From positions 1-46,818 of the forward strand of contig CALHQH010000039.1 of the NCBI GenBank assembly GCA_938036625.1: a DNA stretch of 46,818 bases, read 5' to 3'. The stretch is from an uncultured Candidatus Saccharibacteria bacterium. GTDB lineage: Bacteria > Patescibacteriota > Saccharimonadia > Saccharimonadales > Saccharimonadaceae. Below, piece after piece: positions 41,754 to 46,818 of this stretch. A model generated the notes under the pieces. The model saw only the letters and a program-made list of their open reading frames with translations. It ran no database searches and was not told where the DNA came from. The stretch's first letter is position 1. Every line of letters begins with the position of its first letter. A program made the translations under genes and the position numbers.

Positions 41754-43028
41754 ATGAGGAGAATCGATATAATCAAGCGAGCAGGGCGGAACCTACGCCA
41801 AGCCAAGGCTCGCACAGCACTAACAGCACTGGCGATGTCGGTGGGGGCATTTACCATTGGTCTGGCGCTGATGCTAGGCAATGGCGGCCGGGCTTTCTTG
41901 ACCTCGGTGATTGATAGTGCGGGTAGTGCCTCGACGGTGTATGTGACGCACGCCCGTGACGAAAAGAAATTACCTGAATATGGCAAAAATAAGGCGGTGA
42001 ATGAGAGCGGCACCCTCGTGCTGAGCGATGATGATGTCGCCAAGCTCAGCAAGCTGGATCATGTCAAGACAGTGCGGCCGTACGCGAATGTGACCCAAGT
42101 AGTGCGCTATGTAGAGAGCCCAGCCAACCACAAGCGGTTGATTGCCTCCATTAACGTCAAAAATGAAGGCAAAACATCGAAAATTGTAGCCGGTGAGTTG
42201 ACGAAGACTGATGACGGTACAGACCTCGTGCCTGGTCAAGCCATCCTTGCCAAGGAATATCTGGCTGACTTTGGCTTTGACTCGGCCCAGGATGCGGTTG
42301 GCAAGACGGTTACGCTCCATGCTCAGGGGCCGGGCGGGACGCATGATGCCCAGCTGACTATTGTGGCGGTCGAAACAGCCGGTATGGCCTCAATTGGTTA
42401 CCAGCCTGGCGTGACAATTGCCACCGACGATGCGTTGCTCATCAACCAAAAGACTAAAGCCCCAGGCACACCCAACCAGTACCCAAGCGCAGTAATACGG
42501 GCGGACAGCGATGAAAACGCCGCTGCCGTCAAAGACGCAGTCGTCAAGCTGGGTGGTGGCGACTACCAAGCCCAGACGTTTACTGAAGCCAAGGAAGGTA
42601 TGCTCAGTCTCATCAATGGGGCGCAGTACGGCCTGCTCGCCTTTGGTGCCCTCGCCTTGCTGGCTAGTATGTTTGGGATCATTAACACCATGTACATCTC
42701 GGTGCTGGAGCGAACGCAGCAGATTGGCCTGATGAAGGCGCTGGGGATGCGTAGCCGTGATGTTGGTAAGCTCTTCCGCTACGAGGCTGCCTTGATCGGC
42801 GTCATCGGTGGTGCGATTGGTGCGGGCGGCGCCAGCCTACTGAGCCTGCTCAACCCCTGGATCGTTGAGAAGCTCAAGTTTGAGGAGGGTATGCAGCTGC
42901 TTCTACCGGAAGCCTGGCAAATGGTCGCCCTCGTGGCACTACTGGCCATCCTCGGCATCATTGCCAGTTACTTACCAAGCCGCAAGGCAACCAAGCTTGA
43001 CCCAATCGAGGCATTAAGGACAGAATAG
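41754..43028 (+). CDS. FtsX/MacB-type ABC transporter permease, 424 aa
   Basis: An N-terminal helix (RTALTALAMSVGAFTIGLALML, about residues 20-41) is followed by a large extracellular MacB-like domain (45-280) and three C-terminal helices (LLAFGALALLASMFGIINTMYI, AALIGVIGGAIGAGGASLLS, MVALVALLAILGIIASYL) with LERTQQIGLMKALGMRSRDV, the FtsX-domain signature, and the ending YLPSRKATKLDPIEALR. AAGGAG precedes the ATG. The ATPase gene follows after 15 nt. Such pairs export peptides or act in envelope stress; the substrate is unknown. Confidence 0.93.
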   Translation: MRRIDIIKRAGRNLRQAKARTALTALAMSVGAFTIGLALMLGNGGRAFLTSVIDSAGSASTVYVTHARDEKKLPEYGKNKAVNESGTLVLSDDDVAKLSKLDHVKTVRPYANVTQVVRYVESPANHKRLIASINVKNEGKTSKIVAGELTKTDDGTDLVPGQAILAKEYLADFGFDSAQDAVGKTVTLHAQGPGGTHDAQLTIVAVETAGMASIGYQPGVTIATDDALLINQKTKAPGTPNQYPSAVIRADSDENAAAVKDAVVKLGGGDYQAQTFTEAKEGMLSLINGAQYGLLAFGALALLASMFGIINTMYISVLERTQQIGLMKALGMRSRDVGKLFRYEAALIGVIGGAIGAGGASLLSLLNPWIVEKLKFEEGMQLLLPEAWQMVALVALLAILGIIASYLPSRKATKLDPIEALRTE

Positions 43029-43043
43029 AATAAGGAGAAGGAC

Positions 43044-43730
43044 ATGATTGAACTACGGCATATTACCAAAACCTATGGCAAAAAGCACAACCAATTTAAG
43101 GCACTCAATGATATCAACCTGACCATACCTGGGGGCGCCAGCGTCGCCATCCTCGGCAAATCCGGCTCGGGTAAGTCCACCTTGATGCACGCGATCTCTG
43201 GCCTCGACCGGCCACAGACAGGGCAAGTAGTGATCGGCGGGCGAGATATCCTGCAGATGAAGCCACGGCAGATTGATGCCTTCCGGGCACGGACGATTAG
43301 CTTCATCTTCCAGAGTTTCTTTGTCGAGGGTAACGATAGCGTGGTGAGCAACGTGATGCTGCCGCTGGAGATCGCTGGTGTGCCGCGGGCGCAGCGCAGC
43401 GCCAAGGTGAACCAGGCGCTGGAGGCGGTCGGTCTGGCCAGCAAAAAGAACAACAAGGCCAAGGATCTATCCGGTGGGCAAAAGCAGCGCCTGGCGATTG
43501 CCCGAGCGATTGTCGGTGAGCCAAAGATTCTGTTTGCCGACGAGCCAACCGGCAACCTGGATAGCGAGACGGGTACTCAGATTGAGGAGTTATTGTTTCG
43601 CCAGCAACGCGAGCACGGCACAACGCTGATTATTGTGACGCACGATGCGGATCTGGCCAAGCAATGTGACTACCAAGTAGTAATCAAAGACGGGCGTGTC
43701 ACACGCCATAACATCCCAGGGGGGCACTGA
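43044..43730 (+). CDS. MacB/LolD-type ABC transporter ATPase, 228 aa
   Basis: Walker A GKSGSGKST, Q-loop in SFIFQSFFVEGND, signature LSGGQKQR, Walker B ILFADEPTGNLDSETG and the switch His in IIVTHDADLA are intact. This matches the MacB/LolD/FtsE group that pairs with FtsX-type permeases such as the preceding gene. The stop codon overlaps the ATG of the PadR gene by one base. Confidence 0.95.
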   Translation: MIELRHITKTYGKKHNQFKALNDINLTIPGGASVAILGKSGSGKSTLMHAISGLDRPQTGQVVIGGRDILQMKPRQIDAFRARTISFIFQSFFVEGNDSVVSNVMLPLEIAGVPRAQRSAKVNQALEAVGLASKKNNKAKDLSGGQKQRLAIARAIVGEPKILFADEPTGNLDSETGTQIEELLFRQQREHGTTLIIVTHDADLAKQCDYQVVIKDGRVTRHNIPGGH

Positions 43731-44059
43731 TGAATGCAACTGACTATGCCGAGGCGCTGACGACGCAGCTGCGCAAAGGCTTCTTATCGTACTGCGTGCT
43801 GGTGGTGTGTGCCAAGGAGCCACGCTATACCAGCGAGATCATCCAGCAGCTCCGTCAGGCTGACCTGATGGTGGTGGAGGGAACGATCTACCCATTACTG
43901 AGTCGCTTGCAAAAGGACGGGCTCTTGCAACACGAATGGAAAGAAAGTGAGCAAGGGCCACCACGCAAATACTATACGGCCACACCATTTGGCGCAGAGG
44001 TAACCAAGCAGCTCAAACACAATATTGCGGCACTAAGTAGTACAATAGAGAAGTTGTAA
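43730..44059 (+). CDS. PadR-family transcriptional regulator, 109 aa
   Basis: The winged helix reads FLSYCVLVVCAKEPRYTSEIIQQLRQADLMVVEGTIYPLLSRLQKDGLLQHEWKESEQGPPRKYYTATPFG. EGTIYPLLSRLQKDGLL and GPPRKYY are the hallmark PadR motifs. The helix after it (EVTKQLKHNIAALSSTIEKL) forms the dimer. It probably represses this ABC operon until induced, through the inverted repeat at 41697-41711. The HAAS/PspC gene follows 12 nt downstream. Confidence 0.93.
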   Translation: MNATDYAEALTTQLRKGFLSYCVLVVCAKEPRYTSEIIQQLRQADLMVVEGTIYPLLSRLQKDGLLQHEWKESEQGPPRKYYTATPFGAEVTKQLKHNIAALSSTIEKL

Positions 44060-44071
44060 GGAGGACATGTC

Positions 44072-45358
44072 ATGAAGGAAATTACCAATATCCACCTTGC
44101 CAAGACACCGTTTCGTGTTGAGGTTGAGGCGAAGCACGCGCTGGGAGAGTATCTGGCGTCGATTCAGCAGCGGATGCATGCCGAGCCAGAAGCAATGCGC
44201 GAGATCGAAGCGCGGATGGTTGAGCTGCTGGCCGAGCGCGGTGTGACGCGCGATGGTGTGGTGACTGCTGAGGATGTCACGGCGCTGCGCGGTCAGATGG
44301 GCGAACCTCGGGAGTTTGCCAGTGAAGCCGAGGCAGGAGATGACGATGCTGCGCTGCGAGATGCAGCTGAGGCAGCTCTCGCGGACGGGGCACCCAAGCA
44401 GCTGATGCGCGATACAGATCATGCGTTGATCGGTGGCGTGTGTGCTGGTGTGGCAGCGTACTTTGGGATTAGCCCGCTGTGGATCCGTCTGCTGGCGATC
44501 GTCTCACCTTTTATGACGTTTGGGACGGCGCTGCTGATCTATATCGTGATGTGGCTTTCCATTCCACCAGCGGTGACGGCGTCGGATAAGCTGCGCATGG
44601 CGGGCAAGCCAGTGACGTTTGATAGCTTAAAAAAAGCCGCGGCCGAGCCTGCCGGCGGTAGCCAAGCAGCTCAGACTGCAGCGAAAGTCCTGCGCATTAT
44701 GATTGGCTGTGGCGTCTTGATGATGGCGCTGGGCGCACTTGTCGCGCTGATGGTCGGTGGCGTAATGAGCGCGACTATGGTCTCAAGCATGGGCGACTTT
44801 GCTGCGCAGAGCTGGCTGTGGCTGGCGTATGGCTGTGCAGTGCTCGGCGGCGTGGCTCTGACTGCTTTGCTCTCACTCGGTGCATGGAGTATCTTTGCCT
44901 GGCGGCTGAAGCGGCCAGTTGGCATTGCGATGCTGGCGATGCTCCTCGTTGGGGCAGTTGCTATCTCTGGCCTAGCGGTTGGTGGCATGAATGCGGGGAT
45001 GAGCCTCGAGCGCCAAATGCGCGACGTGCAGCGCACCAAGGTAGTTGACGTAGCCGATGCCACTACGGTGCGGGTTGATGGCACCGCCAGGGTAAGCTAT
45101 GGGGGCTACGCTGAAAAGCCGCGTGTTGAGATAGATTACCTGCAGATGAAGGGTGTCAAAGAACCAACAACAAAAATTACTAAGGAAGGCAGCCGGGCTA
45201 TTGTGATGGTGCAGCACGATGCTTGCCGCGACCGGCACGACTTTTTCTCGACGTGTACCTACTCACCCAAGGACTATGTGAGCGTCCGGGTCTATGGGCC
45301 ATCGCCGCAGACGATGGAGGTGAACCATCGCCCTGACACGGTGACCGATCGGCTATAG
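44072..45358 (+). CDS. HAAS-like and PspC-domain membrane protein, 428 aa
   Basis: The N-terminal helical stretch (LGEYLASIQQRMHAEPEAMREIEARMVELLAERG to GQMGEPREFAS, about residues 28-90) resembles the HAAS domain that often accompanies PadR. A PspC domain follows (HALIGGVCAGVAAYFGISPLW through LLIYIVMWLSIP, about 115-165), then more helices (MIGCGVLMMALGALVALMVGGV and others). The end (about 330-428) is a beta-rich exported region (TVRVDGTARVSYGGYAEK) similar in feel to DUF4097 proteins. AAGGAGG precedes the ATG. With the PadR and ABC genes it may form an envelope-stress sensing unit; this is inferred. Confidence 0.83.
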   Translation: MKEITNIHLAKTPFRVEVEAKHALGEYLASIQQRMHAEPEAMREIEARMVELLAERGVTRDGVVTAEDVTALRGQMGEPREFASEAEAGDDDAALRDAAEAALADGAPKQLMRDTDHALIGGVCAGVAAYFGISPLWIRLLAIVSPFMTFGTALLIYIVMWLSIPPAVTASDKLRMAGKPVTFDSLKKAAAEPAGGSQAAQTAAKVLRIMIGCGVLMMALGALVALMVGGVMSATMVSSMGDFAAQSWLWLAYGCAVLGGVALTALLSLGAWSIFAWRLKRPVGIAMLAMLLVGAVAISGLAVGGMNAGMSLERQMRDVQRTKVVDVADATTVRVDGTARVSYGGYAEKPRVEIDYLQMKGVKEPTTKITKEGSRAIVMVQHDACRDRHDFFSTCTYSPKDYVSVRVYGPSPQTMEVNHRPDTVTDRL

Positions 45359-45384
45359 GCCAGGGGTAGTTAGTATCGATGCCA

Positions 45385-45410
45385 AAGACCCGCTTGCATG
45401 GCGGGTTTTT
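45385..45410 (+). terminator. rho-independent terminator of the PadR-linked operon
   Basis: ACCCGC and GCGGGT form a stem with a 7-nt loop, flanked by A-rich and T-rich arms (AAAG and TTTT) and further T residues. Confidence 0.85.
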
Positions 45411-45489
45411 GCATTTTTTGCTTGCGGGGAGGCGGAGCGTGAGAGATGGGCCGCAGCATGGTTGGTATGGTGATTTATCTCACCTTTGC

Positions 45490-45495
45490 TATACT
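45490..45495 (+). promoter_or_regulatory. -10 box TATACT, leaderless-type promoter
   Basis: TATACT lies 6 nt upstream of ATG 45502. The interval AGAGGT has only a weak ribosome site, too close to the ATG to work well. Confidence 0.55.
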
Positions 45496-45501
45496 AGAGG
45501 T

Positions 45502-46512
45502 ATGAGTCAGCGGTCGTCTCCACAGGTTTTGAGCCCATCGGCGCTTGCGATGGTGGCGCAGCGCTGTAAGGTGGCGCGCGATCAGGTGCGGGTGGTGCCG
45601 ATTGAGGGCGCGTCAACCGGGTGTCGACGAGCTGTTGCACTGGCTGGGACGCAGTCGGTGTTTGTCAAGGAAGCTGATCCAGAAGCTTCGAACCACGCTG
45701 CACTGGTAGCGGCCCTGAGCAAAGATGATGCAGTTATTCGGGCGCTGCAGCAGGCCGGTTCGCCTCTGGTGACGGAGTTTGTTCAGTATGATGATGAGCG
45801 GGTGATTATGCTTAGCCAGGCGTATATTGCCAAGGATGGCTGGCAGTGGCAGCCGCCTGATGTAGCGGATACGCCGGCTAGCCAGCGCTATATAGCGGCG
45901 GTGCTGCGCGCGATTGCTCAGCTTGAGCAGACCGAGCTGCCTGCGCTGGCAGCTGAGACGTGTGCGCTTCATACTACGGCGTTTGACCGAGTGGTACAGT
46001 GCCAGGGGCTTATGCTACTGCGTGATGATGCGACGCGGCGTGAGGAGCTCCAGCAGACGTACCGCTCCTGGGCTGAGCAAGCCAGTAAGCCAGTGATTCG
46101 CCAGCGCTACGAGCAGTTTTGCGCTGTGCTTGATAATACCGAGCGCTTAGCTGATCTTGCGGCGCTGGCTCAGCAGGTGGCCGATCAGCCGTGTGATCGC
46201 TTGAGCCACGGTGATGTGCGGAGCGAGACGATTGCCTACCATGCTGCTCAGGATGTCGTGAAGCTGATTGATTGGCAGTGGGCAGCTTATGTGCCCAAGC
46301 GGTGGAGTGCAACCGAGTTCTTGCTCGACATGGCGCGCCGCGGCTACGATGTGCAGGCCTGGCAGGCTGAGCTGAACCGGCCGCTACTTGCTGCTCTAGT
46401 GGGGTACTATGCCGTGTGCAGCGCCCAGCCTGCTCCTGAGGCAGCTCAGGCAGTGCGGCGGCTCCAGGCGTATATGGCGGCCACGGCGTATGATATGCTG
46501 GGCTATGAGTAG
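45502..46512 (+). CDS. aminoglycoside-phosphotransferase-like kinase, 336 aa
   Basis: The choline/aminoglycoside kinase fold is indicated by RLSHGDVRSETIAYH (catalytic loop HGD) and VVKLIDWQWAAYVPK (DxD-like metal motif) near residues 235-265. The catalytic Asp is present, but the conserved Asn five residues after it is Thr, and the metal motif reads IDWQ. It may phosphorylate a small molecule or be degenerate. The frame is open to 45379, but ATG 45502 has TATACT 6 nt upstream, and the longer form would run over the preceding terminator. It has no partner genes nearby. Confidence 0.78.
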   Translation: MSQRSSPQVLSPSALAMVAQRCKVARDQVRVVPIEGASTGCRRAVALAGTQSVFVKEADPEASNHAALVAALSKDDAVIRALQQAGSPLVTEFVQYDDERVIMLSQAYIAKDGWQWQPPDVADTPASQRYIAAVLRAIAQLEQTELPALAAETCALHTTAFDRVVQCQGLMLLRDDATRREELQQTYRSWAEQASKPVIRQRYEQFCAVLDNTERLADLAALAQQVADQPCDRLSHGDVRSETIAYHAAQDVVKLIDWQWAAYVPKRWSATEFLLDMARRGYDVQAWQAELNRPLLAALVGYYAVCSAQPAPEAAQAVRRLQAYMAATAYDMLGYE

Positions 46513-46678
46513 CTGACTGGTTGATGGATGCTGAGTTGGTTGCGACGAAAGTACTTATACGCGTCTAATTTTAGAGTAGCGCATTAACATGCGTCAAACA
46601 CATGTAATTCTCCAGAAGATAGCAGATGAATGTTTTTTCTACAGCAGGTGTATAACACCAGTTTTATACAATAATGCA

Positions 46679-46818
46679 TCATTGATATGAGCGTAAAACT
46701 ACCTTGAAGGTATGTTTCTTACCAACACGCAAAATGTCACCGTTAGTAAGTGGTGTATCTTCGCTGGAAATTTTGGAGTCATTGATCTTCACGGCATTTT
46801 GCTTGATGAGCCGTCTGG
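46679..46818 (-). CDS. tyrS: tyrosyl-tRNA synthetase, C-terminal S4-domain end (partial)
   Basis: A minus-strand frame open at the right edge reads RRLIKQNAVKINDSKISSED, then TPLTNGDILRVGKKHTFKVV and a TGA at 46679. The pattern (ARRLIKQ, VKIN, GDILRVGK) is the C-terminal S4-like RNA-binding domain of bacterial tyrosyl-tRNA synthetase, so 45 residues are visible. The rest lies outside the window. A different S4-domain protein is possible but less likely given the ending. Confidence 0.75.
   Translation of the reverse strand, partial: RRLIKQNAVKINDSKISSEDTPLTNGDILRVGKKHTFKVVLRSYQ

Noticed and set aside
45379..45501. Extended start of the kinase gene at 45379
   Set aside because: The extension runs over a terminator hairpin and lies upstream of the TATACT box.
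46635..46678. Terminator GGTGT-ATA-ACACC followed by AGTTTTAT
   Set aside because: The stem is only 5 bp with a 3-nt loop, too weak to call.
1..46818. CRISPR array, insertion sequence or prophage
   Set aside because: No spaced direct repeats, transposase or phage structural genes were seen in reading both strands.

Overview
The window looks like a chromosomal segment of a Candidate Phyla Radiation bacterium, most probably a Saccharibacteria (TM7) epibiont. This is an inference from gene content: a CPR-style type IV secretion fragment with a long Pro/Ala-rich tail, many compact single-pass membrane proteins, a membrane-anchored GH18 chitinase, a CalY/TasA-like secreted protein paired with an ER-type signal peptidase, and a complete arginine deiminase operon of the kind reported as acquired by mammal-associated Saccharibacteria. 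TGA serves as a stop codon, so the code is standard bacterial rather than the Gracilibacteria code. No tRNA, rRNA, CRISPR array or insertion sequence was found. There is no 16S or other strong phylogenetic marker except groEL, so the taxonomy is tentative.

Layout. 1-4014: end of a type IV secretion/coupling-type ATPase gene, an unknown protein, and a minus-strand pair (LPxTG-like surface protein, then a coiled-coil membrane protein). 4187-7592: HhH protein, glycerophosphodiester phosphodiesterase, RclA-like oxidoreductase, small unknown. 7657-10663 (minus): CalY/TasA-like protein, signal peptidase fused to LamG, membrane protein. 11044-13256: TetR regulator, CorA, AT-rich unknown. 13263-16270 (minus): DsbA-like protein with a CxPC membrane partner, CHAP hydrolase, unknown. 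16492-20042: ABC-2 exporter, thioredoxin-like protein, zinc-ribbon protein, unknown. 20109-22408 (minus): MFS drug exporter and Nudix hydrolase. 22522-24532: CIRCE-controlled groES-groEL. 24602-27009: CsoR-controlled copper ATPase. 27066-29557: VanZ-RDD membrane protein and chitinase. 29554-33861: MarR-controlled heterodimeric ABC exporter. 33873-35966: small membrane protein, PEBP protein, methyltransferase, and a CdiA-CT-like nuclease divergent from the next operon. 36051-41568: arcA-arcB-arcD-DDAH-arcC with a strong terminator. 41754-45358: FtsX-type ABC system with PadR and a PspC protein. 45502-46512: aminoglycoside-phosphotransferase-like kinase. 46679-46818 (minus): the 3' end of a tyrosyl-tRNA synthetase gene.

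How it fits together. Much of the window concerns living on another cell in a host-associated niche: surface and secretion (T4SS fragment, CalY/SipW-LamG, LPxTG-like protein, chitinase, CHAP enzyme), oxidative and copper stress (RclA-like enzyme, CsoR/CopB, Dsb and thioredoxin proteins), drug export (four systems) and ATP from arginine. Local regulation is unusually readable: CIRCE at groES, a G-tract CsoR palindrome, and a perfect MarR palindrome over the promoter. Many genes have a -10 hexamer only 6-10 nt upstream of ATG and no Shine-Dalgarno sequence, which implies leaderless mRNAs. Operon-internal and some other genes instead have strong AAGGAGG-type sites.
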